Below are positions 23,844 through 35,021 of a DNA stretch of 64,000 bases, in pieces; positions within the stretch are counted from its first letter, which is position 1; each line of letters starts with the position of its first letter. The stretch comes from Abelmoschus esculentus (lineage: Eukaryota; Streptophyta; Magnoliopsida; Malvales; Malvaceae), in the NCBI GenBank assembly GCA_035048815.1, contig JAUCBN010000014.1:19575501-19639500 (forward strand). The letters are read 5' to 3'. The notes beneath the pieces are model-generated. The model did not search any database, was not told the origin of the DNA, and was given only the letters and a program-made list of their open reading frames with translations. Made by a program: the position numbers and the translations under genes.

Positions 23844-24307
23844 GGTGGGTATTTAATCGAGTCGAGTTAAAAAATTTTGTGTTTATGAGTCATATTTTAT
23901 AACTCAAACTTTTTTTAAAATTTTTTTTGTTCGAGTCGAGTCAAAGAGTTAAGTTTTCGAGTTCTTATAAATATTTAATTGTAATTATTTATCATGTTAT
24001 AGTATGAACTGATTCCAATTTAAACGTCTTTCTCTAATCATGTTAGATATGCATATATATATATATATATATATATTCACATGTAGCAATATTTCTTTAT
24101 ATTTTTATATATCATATCTATATCATAAAAAATTGAGAGATTCATCTCAAACTTAAAAATTAATCCTTTAATTACTAAAATTTCGAGTTGTTCGAATTTC
24201 TATTTTACAACTCAAACTTTATTTGAATTTTTTTAGTCGAGTATTTTCATCTCAAGTCGAATCGAATTATTCAATTTTTTTGAATCGAATCGAGTTTTAC
24301 TCACCCC
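23844..24307. mobile_element. MITE-like element with GGTGRGTA/TCGAGTCGA termini
   Basis: The left end reads GGTGGGTATTTAATCGAGTC and the right end, reverse-complemented, GGGGTGAGTAAAACTCGATT, so the termini are imperfect inverted repeats. TAAT flanks both sides (23840-23843 and 24308-24311), suggesting a target duplication. The interior repeats TCGAGTCGA/TCGAATCGA-like words and contains an AT microsatellite at about 24052-24076. There is no coding capacity, and the superfamily is not assigned. Confidence 0.6.
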
Positions 24308-24311
24308 TAAT

Positions 24312-25442
24312 TATAAGAAGAAGAAAGAAACTAACCTCGTTACCCTCTTTAAATTGCTATTATGTCCCTATTTAAACCATTAGCTATACATTAGGCGAAC
24401 TAAAACATTAGATATATAAATAAATAAATGTGAGACAACTATATACCTAAGTACAACTTAGGTCAAAAAGCCTTGAAGAATATTTAAATAATTATATAAT
24501 AAAAAATAAATATTTTTTATAATTATTAATATAAAATTTATTGATTAATTAATTTATATTTTTATAAATATTTATTATAAAGTTAATTGTTTTAAATTAT
24601 TGTATTGTATTTTAATTGTTTATACTTTTAATCAATTAATTTATAGTATTTTAAATTTACTTAATAAATTTTGACATCTTACCAACTGATTGCAGATGTT
24701 TAGTTATAAAGTGAGTCAGCAAGAAGACTTAACTAGAAGATCATGCGTGGACCTCAAATAAAAAAAAGCATTTAGAGAATGATTAGACGAAAACTTTATT
24801 TAAAATCGTTTATTAATTATATAAAAAGAGATAAATTATTTATTTATTTAAATAAATATAAATAAATTATTTATTTAAATTTTTATATATTATTTATATC
24901 TTTTAATTTTTATAATAAAAATATTATAATTTTAAAAATTATTTATATATACATATTTATTTAAATTTATTTATATATATTATTTTTATTCATTCGTTTG
25001 TACTCGTTTATGTTCGTTTATTATTTAACAAACAAATATAAATATATACTAATAAATTATAATCTTTAAAACACGTATACAAACAAAAAAAAATACTTAT
25101 TTATATTTATTTATTTAAAATTAAATTAACGAATATAGATATAATCTCATTTGATTAATTTACGAGCCGAATATTCCCCCAACAACCTTTTTTTTAATCC
25201 GTGAATTCCCTTTTATGACTAATAAAAATAACGTCACTGCCTCGCTTGCCGTGGAAGAATTATCATGGGATGTGTCAAACTCTGATAAGCTATTTTAATT
25301 ATCAAATTACCTAATATGCCCACACCAGCAAGGTGTCACTTTCGACAACACAAATATAACTCAAAAAGAACATATCCTCTCTGTCCAAATCTCACCGATT
25401 TTCCGATTCCCACATTTCTATAAGCATATTTCCGTTAAAAAA
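24312..25442. other. AT-rich spacer and SEC15B promoter
   Basis: Highly AT-rich, with many TTTAT/ATAAA words between 24480 and 25160 and no gene. From about 25190 the composition normalises; this is the likely SEC15B promoter and leader. Confidence 0.5.
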
Positions 25443-27833
25443 ATGCACTCAATGTCGATGAGGTCGCGCCGCAAAACCGCCGTCGATGGCCGTGACTCAG
25501 GCGAAAAATCGGAACAGCTCCTCCTTTCCTCTGCTATCTGTAACGGCGAGGACCTCGGTCCTTTCGTCCGCAAAGCCTTCGCTTCCGGTAGGCCTGAAAC
25601 TCTCATCCAACTCCTTCGTTACTTCTCTCGTTCTAAAGAATCCGAGATTGAAGAAGTTTGTAAAGCTCACTACCAAGATTTCATCCTCGCCGTCGATGAT
25701 CTCCGTTCTCTTCTCTCCGACGTCGATTCTCTCAAATCGTCTATCTCCGATTTCAACTCAAGACTACAATCCGTCGCCGGTCCTCTCCTTTCTTCCCTTG
25801 ACTCCTTTGTCGAAGCTCAAAACGTGTCAAACAACGTGGACACCGCTTTGCAATCGGTGATTACGTGTATTAAGGTGATTGAGCTTTGCTCTAGAGCGAA
25901 TCATCACCTGTCAAATGGAAGTTTCTACATGGCTTTGAAATGCTTAGACTCGATTGAAAACGAGTTTTTGGCTAAAACGCCGTCGTCTACTTTAAAAAGG
26001 ATGCTGGAGAGGAAAATTCCAGAGATTCGGTCTCATATCGAGAGGAAAATAAGCAAAGAGTTCGGCAATTGGCTTGTGGAGATTCGCGCGGTGAGTCGCA
26101 ATCTAGGGCAAATAGCCATTGGGGAAGCCTCTGTTGCTAGGCAACGCGAAGAGGACCTGAGAATCAAGCAGAGACAATCGGAAGAACATAGTCGATTCAG
26201 CTCGAGAGATTTTGTTTACGCTTTACAAGAAGAGGATGACGAAAATGACGGTTATAAGGGTAATATTCCCTTGTTAGACTTTGATTTGGCTCCTCTTTAT
26301 CGAGCTTACCATATCCATCAAACTTTAGCACTCGAAGATCAGTTTAAGCAGTATTACTTTGAGAACAGGAAGCTTCAATTAACGTCGGATTTTCAAGTAT
26401 CTTCTATGACCCCATTTCTTGAATCTCATCAAACATTTTTTGCACAAATCGCCGGTTTCTTTATAGTTGAAAATCGAGTTCTAAGGACGGAAGGGGGCTT
26501 GATTTCGAAAATGGACGTTGAGAATTTGTGGGAAACTGCTGTTACTAAAATGTGCTCGGTTTTAGAGGAACAATTTTCTAGACTGCAGATTGCTAATCAC
26601 TTGTTACTGATCAAAGATTATGTCTGTTTGTTCGGAGTTGCTCTGCGTCGATTTGGCTACCCTGTTGATTCATTGTTTTATGTTTTGAGTAAGCATAGGG
26701 ATAAATACCATGAATTATTGTTATCTGATTGTCGAAATAAGATTGCAGAAGCACTTGCTGCCGATAAATTCGAGCAGATGTTGATGAGAAAAGAGTACGA
26801 GTACACGATGAATGTGTTGGCTTTTCATATACAAACATCAGATATCATTCCAGCATTTCCTTATGTTGCACCATTTTCATCTACCGTGCCTGATTGTTGT
26901 CGGATTGTGAGGTCTTTCATTGAGGATTCTATTAGTTTTATGTCTTATTGTGGGAAGTTGGATTTCTATGATGTTGTTAAGAAGTACTTGGACCAGCTTT
27001 TGAGTGAGGTTCTTAATGGGGCTCTTTTGAAGCTTATTAACTCATCTGTCCATGGGGTTTCTCAGGCAATGCAGGTTGCAGCAAATACTGCAGTCTTGGA
27101 GCGTGCTTGTGATTTTTTCTTTCGTCATGCTGCACTGCTTTCAGGTATTCCTTTGAGAACGGCGGAAAGGAGTAGGAGGGAGTTTCCTCTTAATAAAGCC
27201 CGGGATGCTGCGGGAGATATACTGTCTAGGATGCTCAAGACAAAGGTTGATGGTTTGATGACGTTGATTGAGAATGTGAACTGGATGACTGACGAACCTT
27301 CACAAGCTGGTAATGAATATGTGAATGAAATTATAATATACTTGGAAACTCTGGTTTCTACGGCGCAACAGATATTGCCAACTCGAGTTCTGAAAAGAGT
27401 TTTACAAGATGTTCTTTCTCATATATCAATGAAGATTGTTGAAGCTTTACTTAGTGATTCAGTTAAGAGGATCAATGCAAATTCTATCATGGGGATTGAT
27501 GTTGATATCCAATTGTTAGAATCTTTTGCAGATAACTTAGCTCTTCTGTTCTCAGAAGAAGGGGATAAAAATCAGTTGAAAAATGCACTTGCAGAATCAA
27601 GGCAGTTAACTAACTTGCTTTTAAGCAATAATCCAGAGAATTTTATGAATCCGGTGATCCGTGAGAGGAGTTACAATGCCCTCGACTACAGGAAAGTTGT
27701 GAAAATCTCTGAGAAGTTAAGGGATCCTTCAGATAGCCTATTTGGAAGCTTTGGAAACAGGGTAGCCAAGCCGAAGAACCCAAAGAAGAAATCTTTGGAT
27801 GCACTGATAAAAAGACTCAAGGATGTGAGCTGA
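25443..27833 (+). CDS. SEC15B: Exocyst complex component SEC15B
   Basis: Subunit of the exocyst, which tethers secretory vesicles to the plasma membrane before fusion. A single uninterrupted frame of 796 residues, matching the intronless structure and length usual for plant SEC15 genes. The N-terminal part has FVRKAFASGRPETLIQLLR and a predicted coiled coil near 80-130 (DDLRSLLSDVDSLKSSISD), the central part has DLAPLYRAYHIHQTLALEDQ, and the conserved C-terminal helical region includes DAAGDILSRMLKTKVDGL and FADNLALLFSEEGDKNQLKN. A further ATG lies four codons downstream of the first, and either could be used. In plants Sec15 links Rab GTPases to the exocyst; that is family knowledge. Assignment to SEC15B over SEC15A is by overall impression. 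Confidence 0.93.
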   Translation: MHSMSMRSRRKTAVDGRDSGEKSEQLLLSSAICNGEDLGPFVRKAFASGRPETLIQLLRYFSRSKESEIEEVCKAHYQDFILAVDDLRSLLSDVDSLKSSISDFNSRLQSVAGPLLSSLDSFVEAQNVSNNVDTALQSVITCIKVIELCSRANHHLSNGSFYMALKCLDSIENEFLAKTPSSTLKRMLERKIPEIRSHIERKISKEFGNWLVEIRAVSRNLGQIAIGEASVARQREEDLRIKQRQSEEHSRFSSRDFVYALQEEDDENDGYKGNIPLLDFDLAPLYRAYHIHQTLALEDQFKQYYFENRKLQLTSDFQVSSMTPFLESHQTFFAQIAGFFIVENRVLRTEGGLISKMDVENLWETAVTKMCSVLEEQFSRLQIANHLLLIKDYVCLFGVALRRFGYPVDSLFYVLSKHRDKYHELLLSDCRNKIAEALAADKFEQMLMRKEYEYTMNVLAFHIQTSDIIPAFPYVAPFSSTVPDCCRIVRSFIEDSISFMSYCGKLDFYDVVKKYLDQLLSEVLNGALLKLINSSVHGVSQAMQVAANTAVLERACDFFFRHAALLSGIPLRTAERSRREFPLNKARDAAGDILSRMLKTKVDGLMTLIENVNWMTDEPSQAGNEYVNEIIIYLETLVSTAQQILPTRVLKRVLQDVLSHISMKIVEALLSDSVKRINANSIMGIDVDIQLLESFADNLALLFSEEGDKNQLKNALAESRQLTNLLLSNNPENFMNPVIRERSYNALDYRKVVKISEKLRDPSDSLFGSFGNRVAKPKNPKKKSLDALIKRLKDVS

Positions 27834-28480
27834 GGTGGCAAGGACCTGTATGTACCATGTATGTCTCTGTTATTTTTCCTTTACCTTTGTTGACTGCTAT
27901 TGACTTTATTTCCCAGTAGTTCATTGCTAATTTATTTGCTTCATAGATGGCACAGCAGTTGGTATTTCCAGGTTGCATTAAGTTAATAGATGTGAATTGG
28001 AAATTCTTTTTGTATTCATATATACCACCGCTTGTATTAAAAAAAATGGCCATGGACCATGATTGAATTTGTTGTTGCAAATTGCATTCATACCCTTTGG
28101 TATTGTCTGCTTTTTTCATCTAGAAAATGGCATGGCTATTTCCCTACATACATTAACATTGTCTCTGTATATGTCTGTTTCCAGTGTCGGATCACTGTAG
28201 AATGAATTAGTATATCTTTAAGAGAAAGAGAAAAGCATGTTGAAAACGTTTAATGGTGATAGGTAGGTCCACGTGCCAGCTTCCGTTCCTTACCTTTGCT
28301 TTATTTCAGAGAATTATTCTTTGCGCTCACTGAAGATATTTTATGTATGCTTATCTTATCCAGACAAAAATGAAAATGTCTCGGTCTTTAGTCTTTCAGC
28401 TCACCACTCAAGTCTCAACTCGGTTGTTTTTGGTGCACTAGGTCAAGCTAAGCAGCAGCCAAAACCCCCGAAGTTTTCCC
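27834..28480. other. SEC15B 3' flank and DUF538 gene promoter
   Basis: Probably the SEC15B 3' UTR up to about 28100, then the promoter of the DUF538 gene. An ACGTG core occurs in CCACGTGCC at 28270-28278. I see no coding sequence. Confidence 0.45.
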
Positions 28481-28957
28481 ATGGCGTTTGCAAGTGGAAT
28501 CCTCCTCTTCCTCACATTAATCTCCCTACCAGCTTCTTCATTCGCCGTAGCTGGTGACGAAAGGCTATCAGCCTACCAAGCTCTTCAAAGCTACGACTTC
28601 CCAGTAGGCATCCTTCCGGTTGGCGTGACTGGGTATGAATTGAACAGAGAAACAGGCGAGTTTTCAGCTTATTTGAGCGGAACCTGCAACTTCCCCTTTG
28701 ACTCGTACCAACTCCGTTACAAATCCCCCATACAAGGAGTGATCTCCCCGGGCAGGATCACAAATCTGAAGGGTGTGAGCGTTAAGGTTCTCTTCTTCTG
28801 GCTTAACATCGTTGAAGTGATACATGATGGTGACAACATGGAGTTCTCCGTTGGTCTTGCGTCGGCTAACTTCCCTATCGACAACTTTTACGAGTCTCCA
28901 CAGTGTGGCTGCGGATTTGACTGCAATCACTTGAACGTTTCGGTGTCTTCTATTTAG
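28481..28957 (+). CDS. DUF538 family secreted protein
   Basis: A single-exon gene of 158 residues. A signal peptide (MAFASGILLFLTLISLPASSFA) is followed by one DUF538 domain with its usual opening, AYQALQSYDFPVGILPVGVTGY. The middle has GTCNFPFDSYQLRYKSPIQG and the later part has GVSVKVLFFWLNIVEV. It ends in a Cys-rich motif, PQCGCGFDCNHL. DUF538 includes the Arabidopsis SVB (smaller with variable branches) group; a biochemical function is not established. There is no intron, and the start is fixed by the signal peptide. Confidence 0.92.
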   Translation: MAFASGILLFLTLISLPASSFAVAGDERLSAYQALQSYDFPVGILPVGVTGYELNRETGEFSAYLSGTCNFPFDSYQLRYKSPIQGVISPGRITNLKGVSVKVLFFWLNIVEVIHDGDNMEFSVGLASANFPIDNFYESPQCGCGFDCNHLNVSVSSI

Positions 28958-30739
28958 GTAAGTACTGAAACTGATCTATAGTTACTAGATGATTCATACT
29001 TAGAACCTATGTTCAGGTACTGTTGAGCGTTGGCTTATATTTGGGGTTTCCAGGATTCTTGGGAAATCTTTATGGTATTAACTTGCACTGTATGATATGA
29101 ATGCTTTTGATAAGCTTCCTAAAATCATGGAAAAGTAAAAAGTGGGTCTTCGTATGTAAATGTCTTTACCTAAAACCCCAAATCCTGATGTGCATTCTTC
29201 TCTTTCTGATCTCTACTAAGTCTTCAAATATAATTAGTCTTTTATTATCTCTTTTATGGTTTAGGGTTATAGTTCAAGATTAACGAATTAATGAAATAGT
29301 GTAAGGTTATGTATAATTTATTAAAATATAATTTTTAATTTATAATCGAGAGATATATTTTAAAAATTTACTTTAATATAAAAATGTTATTAAACTATTT
29401 TTTAATAACAAAATTTAATTTATAAATATTTAAATATCAATAGCAATACATAAAAATTATATTTTTTATACTTTAAATATTAAATTATTATTACACATAC
29501 ACATGATTATATAAAATTTATATTTTTTTATAACTATTTAATTAATTTAAATTCTCTATTTTTTATCCTTCAATATTAGAAGTCTTGTACAATCATTTTT
29601 ATGGCGCTTGTTTAGAATCTCACCCACCCTGAATCAAATGCCTTCATCATCTCCTAACCAATTGGCCAATTGTCTGGTTCGACGCCACAGATGATTGGGG
29701 ACAGGACAGGGCATCTGCTCAATGCCTGGGGAATCGGACATTTCGGTGAATCCACCGCTTCTTTGATTGCTTCAACACCACAAATATATTTTAGGATCCT
29801 TTCAAGTCCCACTGTAATATGGTGCAATTTTTATAATATTTTATTTCTTTTATAATTATTAACAATTAAAATTTGAAAAACTTAAAGTGTTATAAAAAAA
29901 AAAAAATTCAAAATTTATCGTAATAAAAAAAATTATCAAAAGAATTATTACTTTAATTTTTTAAATAAAATTTAAAATTATTATTTTAAAGTATACCTCA
30001 AATTCCAAACATACCTAATATAATATACGATATAAAATTATGAAGCCAATTAAAGAATACCCGACTTCTGTTGATTACTGATTTACCCAACTTATAAGGC
30101 ATCAACAATGAATCTGATCCACTGGGTTAAGCAAAATAATACTTCAATTAATATTTAAAAACAAATAAAGAATAATTGGTAGAAGAAAAAAATAATGATC
30201 ATTCAAAATAAATAATATACATATTTTATCTGTGTAATTAAATCTAAATGACTAAAACATTATTTAAAAAAATAATTTATTACCAACTCAAATACTAAAT
30301 ATAAAGAAAAGATAACATTCAATCAAACCTAGCACTAATGTATTAGAATTTCTAATTATATGTACGAAATAAAATTCAATGTTGGGATAATGTTTCATCG
30401 GGTATTGAGAGCCTCTATATTTATGTATTTCGTGAATTACATATAATATCAATAATTTATTGTTTTAATTTTATTTCGATCATTAAATTAAAATTTTATA
30501 AATTTAATTGTTATTTTAATTAAAAATTGGTCGTTAATTATTATATAATAATTAAATAGATTTTATCTATTATTTACATATTACGTCAGATTGATCGTCA
30601 TTTTATGAATGATATTTCTATATAAACCACCGTTCAAATATAGAAACCCAATCATAAATTCTGTTTCGCGACAAAGGACGCAGGAGCAAGCTAACATAAA
30701 TTCCCAGCCATGGAAAGAGTACTGTTTTCTTTGTTTATT
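28958..30739. other. AT-rich intergenic DNA
   Basis: No gene is supported. After about 300 bases of likely 3' UTR the DNA becomes very AT-rich. A short, more balanced island at 29600-29790 has an open frame of about 60 codons with no recognisable domain. A further less AT-rich stretch at 30600-30739 is the 3' end region of the first LEA gene. Confidence 0.5.
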
Positions 30740-31171
30740 TTAGTTTTTCTTCAAAAGCATGGCTCTGAGCTCGGCCACGTCGATCTCCTTGGCAGAGTTC
30801 TCGGGTCTGTAGCATCCGGTAACCGGGTCGGGTACCCATGGAACCTTCTCTTTAGCTCCGCCTACAGACATCTCTTCCTTCACCGCCGCCACCTTGGCGC
30901 TCCTCCCTGCGCCTCCTCTTATTCCTCTCGACACTATCCCTTGTGATGCGGCCACATATCCTCGTCTAAACAAACAAAGTTTCATTAAATCTTTATTGGT
31001 TTTCAAATTTCAATCAACCAGAAAAGGAAAATAAATCAGAGTCATAACTCATAAGCCATGGAAAATGTCAAAAAAAAAATAAAGAAATTGCGGATACCTG
31101 GAGACAACGTTAGAGATTCCATCAACGACGAAAGCAGAAAAAAGCTTAGCGTTTGACAAAGAGCGAGCCAT
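30740..31171 (-). CDS. LEA_3 (Lea5/SAG21-like) protein, copy A
   Basis: Small group-3 (PF03242-type) late embryogenesis abundant protein, 99 residues. Exons on the minus strand are 31171-31098 and 30965-30740. The N-terminus MARSLSNAKLFSAFVVDGIS is a probable mitochondrial presequence, followed by the RRGY motif across the splice site, AAASQGIV-like and RGGAGRS motifs, and the conserved C-terminus WVPDPVTGCYRPENSAKEID and ELRAMLLKKN. In the family such proteins respond to stress and senescence and limit oxidative damage. A TATA box lies at 31362-31370. Its coding sequence closely matches copies B and C. The intron position (phase 2 within the second Arg codon region) is shared. Confidence 0.92.
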
Positions 31172-31361
31172 CTCCGTCCTCTTCTTCTTTTCTAAAATTC
31201 AAACTTTAAACGCTACTGCAGAAGATCTTTCCTTTTCTTCCTTCTTCGAAAAGAAAACAAACTTCTTCAACAGCAGCGAAGAAGAAGAAGAATCACGAAG
31301 CTCTATCCTTGTCTATAGAAATTTGTATGAAGATTGTATTCCCAGACCCGACTTCGTTGGG

Positions 31362-31370
31362 TTTATATAG
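31362..31370 (-). promoter_or_regulatory. TATA box of LEA copy A
   Basis: The minus strand reads CTATATAAA about 190 bases before the ATG at 31171. The same GGGTTTATATAG word occurs at the matching place in copies B and C. Confidence 0.7.
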
Positions 31371-31371
31371 A

Positions 31372-32220
31372 CAGGGAAACGGGAAGAGTAGTGACTAGTG
31401 AGAGCTGCGCGAGGAAACAAAACGAAATCAAAGACGCCGTCCACACGCTCTCTCTGCAGCCACCTGGCGATTTTAATGTTAATTATTATTTTTTTCATTC
31501 CAGCTACAATAATTGATATAACCCTTCATTGACCCCTATGGTTGCCTTTTGCCACTGCCAAGAATCAGACTTCGTTGGTTAAGAGTTTCATGATCGGACG
31601 GATGGATGTGGTGCAGGGCGGCCGAAGAATCAGTGGGAATCAATTTTTTTAAGATATTTAGGGTTTTTCATCTTTATTGTCCAATTCATTCATTGAACGA
31701 AAACCCACAAAACTCAAATTCAATTTGAAAACAAATTAGTATATAAGTTTGGATTCCAAATATTATTCAATAGTATATGTTCCTTCGGACATGGCATGGT
31801 CTCAGAGCCTTGGATTCCAAATATTACATCACCTGATGTTATTATAATGGAAACTTAACAATTGACACTTCTGAGATGGAATTCACTTAACAAAATCTTT
31901 ATCCTTGCCAATCTGTAATTTATTTATCAGGATAAAAATGGATTTTCAAGACAAAAAGAAGAGTAAATATAATAAATTATCATCATCAAATCTGTTTGGT
32001 CGACAAAGAACAGAGGACCAAGTAACGGGATTTTTCCAGACAATGGAAAATCGTCAGTTTAGGACAAGAAAGATTGTATTTGCTGAGACAGAGTACAACA
32101 CTGGAAGTCTGGAACCAATCTTGTTAGAAATCCTTTCAAGTATTACCAGGTTAGGCTTTGTTGTAATACGAAGTATTTTATTATTATTGTATGTTTTTCT
32201 CTACTTCTGTTAGGGAGGAT
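31372..32220. other. LEA copy A promoter and copy B 3' flank
   Basis: The stretch 31372-31640 is the upstream DNA of copy A; TCATTGACCC and GATCGGACGG words match the upstream DNA of copy C. The stretch 31995-32220 is the 3' flank of copy B, homologous to 36372-36577 after copy C (shared words TTTAGGACAAGA and GAGTACAACAC). The plus-strand frame at 31905-32213 is not supported as a gene. Confidence 0.5.
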
Positions 32221-32605
32221 TTAGTTCTTCTTCAAAAGCATGGCTCTGAGCTCCGCCACATCGATCTCCTTGGCAGAGTTCTCGGGTCTGTAGCATCCGG
32301 TAACCGGGTCAGGTACCCATGAAACCTTCTCTTTAGGTCCCCCTACAACCATCTCTTCCTTCACCGCCGCCGCCGCAGCGCTCCTCCCTGCTCCTCCTCT
32401 TATTCCACTCGGCACAATCCCTTGTGAAGCCGCCGCATACCCTCGTCTAAAAAAAACATTATTCATCTTTCGTAAAAAGACAGAGGAACACAGTGCCATG
32501 GAAGTGAAAAAGGAAAGAACTTGGGGGTTACCTGGAGATAACGTTATAGATTCCATCGACGACGAAAACAGAGAAAAGCTTAGCGCTCGAGAAAGAGCGA
32601 GCCAT
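32221..32605 (-). CDS. LEA_3 (Lea5/SAG21-like) protein, copy B
   Basis: Second member of the LEA_3 array, predicting 99 residues. Exons on the minus strand are 32605-32532 and 32446-32221. N-terminus MARSFSSAKLFSVFVVDGIY, then RRGYAAASQGIVPSGIRGGA, an Ala run (SAAAAAVKEE) and the invariant tail WVPDPVTGCYRPENSAKEID. The intron is 85 bases. A frame runs through the intron from an upstream ATG, but the spliced model keeps the conserved presequence and is preferred. A TATA box lies at 32745-32753. Its role is inferred from the family (stress-induced, organelle-targeted). Confidence 0.92.
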
Positions 32606-32744
32606 TTCTTCCCTCCTCTTCTTAGATTTGAACTCTGAATTTGAACAAACTTCACTGCTACTGCAAAAAAGTCTTTTCTTTTCTTGAAGAAGCTCTCTCT
32701 TTCTCTCTAGAAACTTGTGTGAAGATGGAGCTGCCCTCGCTGGG

Positions 32745-32753
32745 TTTATATAG
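32745..32753 (-). promoter_or_regulatory. TATA box of LEA copy B
   Basis: The minus strand reads CTATATAAACCC, about 140 bases before the ATG at 32605, in a block shared with copy C (GGTTTATATAGAGATGG). Confidence 0.7.
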
Positions 32754-32759
32754 AGATGG

Positions 32760-34482
32760 GAAAGTACAAAGAGACGCGTGAGCAAGCAAAAGCAACAGCC
32801 AAAACAAGACGCCGTCAACCAATCAATATCAAAGGCACTTAGTTTGATGATCCAACGGCTGAGATATGGTGTATGATTGGAGTGCGTCAGACTTTTTCTT
32901 CAACCAATCAATATCAAAACATGTGAAAAATGGAGGGTGTTTCATGGCTTCATCGAGGAAAGTTCAACGTTAGTGTCACCGAAATGCAAATTCTAAAAAA
33001 AAAAAAACTAATATAAGGCTAAAAGAAAATTAAATGTTTTAAACTGTTTAATTTATCTAGATAATTAATAGCAGTTTGATTAAAAAAATACTTAAACATG
33101 ATTCAATTAACCGATAACTTTAAAAATTTAAGGTAAAAAGAATAAAATATAATAAGAAACTGTGTACCTATCGTTTTTATCACGATTTGGATAATAAATT
33201 ATGTACAACTTTTAGTAATTTAGGTAACTATTAAAATTTTATTGTTTTTGTAATAAATTAGGTTTTCTTGGAATAAAATAGGTATGTACCTAAATGCTTA
33301 CCTAAATACGGTATCTATCGTTTTTATTAAGATTTGGATAATAAACTATGTATAACTTGTAGTAATTTATGTACCTACTAAAATTCTTATCGTTTTTGTA
33401 ATAAATTAGGTTTTTTTATAGTAAAAGAGATATATACATAAATCTTTATATTGTAATATTTTATGTATATATCATTTTCATTACAATTATTGTAATTATT
33501 TATGTATAAACCTCGTAATAAACTATGTACAAACTGGGTTATTTGTTGAACAAATCAATCTTAAATTAACCTTATTTTAATGGTTTCATCCTAGAATCAC
33601 CCGTCGTAAAAAAACGAAAATACACAAAAATCGTCTATCATTTTCAGGTTTTTTAATATTAAAATATTAAAAACTTTAAATTATAAAAATTTAAACCCTA
33701 AATTTTAAAAAAATACACAATATTCATAATTTTTAAATACTAATTCCAAATTCTAATCTTAATCACAAATTATAAAACATTAATATATTTTTTAGTGACG
33801 TGTGAATATAAATAAAGGCAACAAAAAAGCTCATAATATATATTTATGGTATAACAATAGTCGTAGACGTAGTCTCGTAGATAAACGACAAAATGACTTG
33901 TATTTTATTTAGTTGATATCAATTACGTTTTATTTGGTTCGATAGAATTATTGAATATTTCATTAATTTTTTGTTTATTTAATATTATTTATTCGATTTT
34001 TTATCAACTTTAAAATTTTTAAGATTTTGTATTTTATTTATGATAAAATAATTTTATTTTTTTATATTTAAATATTATTTGATAAAGTTTTTTAAAAAAA
34101 ATATTAAATATTCTTAAAAAATAATTTGTCATACATAACACTTTTAGGTTATTTCACTAGTTTAAGTATAAAATATTAATTTTACATTATAAGATAAATA
34201 ATAGTTCTAATCTAGTTGAATTTGATTACTCAAGATATTTAAATTTGTAACCATAACTCTCATATCCTAAAAATTAACCCTCGTAAATCATGCATAATAC
34301 TAAAAATTGTTATTAACATTTGACTAAATTATTATTTTAGTTTATATTTTTAAAAGTAATTTTAGAAAATATAATTAGTACAGTGGGATGAGACGTAGGA
34401 TTCTTTAAACAACGAAATATCATTGAGTCATAACGTTTTAAATGTAACAAATTAGACTGCGAGGGTTGCTTTCATAATAGCA
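32760..34482. other. LEA copy B promoter and AT-rich DNA
   Basis: The stretch 32760-32970 is upstream DNA of copy B and contains CAACGGCTGAGA, which matches copy C (GGACGGCTGAGA). The rest is AT-rich, including the decayed tandem repeat listed separately at 33163-33540. No gene is supported. Confidence 0.5.
33163..33540. repeat. Decayed direct repeat, period about 147 bp
   Basis: The block containing ATCGTTTTTATCACGATTTG at about 33170 recurs as ATCGTTTTTATTAAGATTTG at about 33317, and both are followed by GGATAATAAAYTATGTA, GTAATTTA and GTAATAAATTAGGTTTT. A weaker third partial copy (TAATAAACTATGTACAA) lies near 33510. Two clear units and a fragment are seen; no coding function. Confidence 0.7.
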
Positions 34483-34484
34483 GG

Positions 34485-35021
34485 GTTGGGTGGTTAATCA
34501 GATCGAGTAAAAATTCAAGTTATTCGAGTTTGTAAGTCTTATTTTATGTTTTAAACTTTATTTTTTTCACGAATCGAGTCAAGTTTATGAAATTGGAGTC
34601 GAATTGAGTCAAATATTTGAGTCTCTATACATATTTAATTATATATATATACAAAGCGGTACATATATATATATATATTTCTATATGCATATACTTAGGT
34701 TTGGGCGTGCACACGTTGATTTCAATTTTAACGACTTCTTACACACACATATAGAGAGAGAGACATCTTTTAACATGTGATATACATAATATATAATGCG
34801 AAGTTGACAAACTCAGCTCGAATATAAAAAATAATTAACCAAATACTATAAAATTTAAGTAGATCGCGTTATTCAAATTTTCATCTCATAACTCAAATTT
34901 TATTTGAAATTATCTAAAATCATATCAAATTTATAAATCACGAGTCAAAATAAATTGATTTTTACATCTTGAATCAAATTAAATAAATTAACTTTTTAAA
35001 CCGAGACGTATTTTACCCACC
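34485..35021. mobile_element. Relative of the element at 23844-24307
   Basis: The left end reads GTTGGGTGGTTAATCAGATC and the right end, reverse-complemented, GGTGGGTAAAATACGTCTCG. The interior has TCGAGTCAAGTT and TCGAATTGAGTCA words like those in the 23844 element, and an AT microsatellite. It is more diverged, and its ends and target duplication are uncertain. Confidence 0.45.

Noticed and set aside
30710..30946. Plus-strand frames opposite LEA copies A and C (also 36569-36763)
   Set aside because: Antisense of the conserved LEA_3 exon; the minus-strand protein is clearly recognisable.
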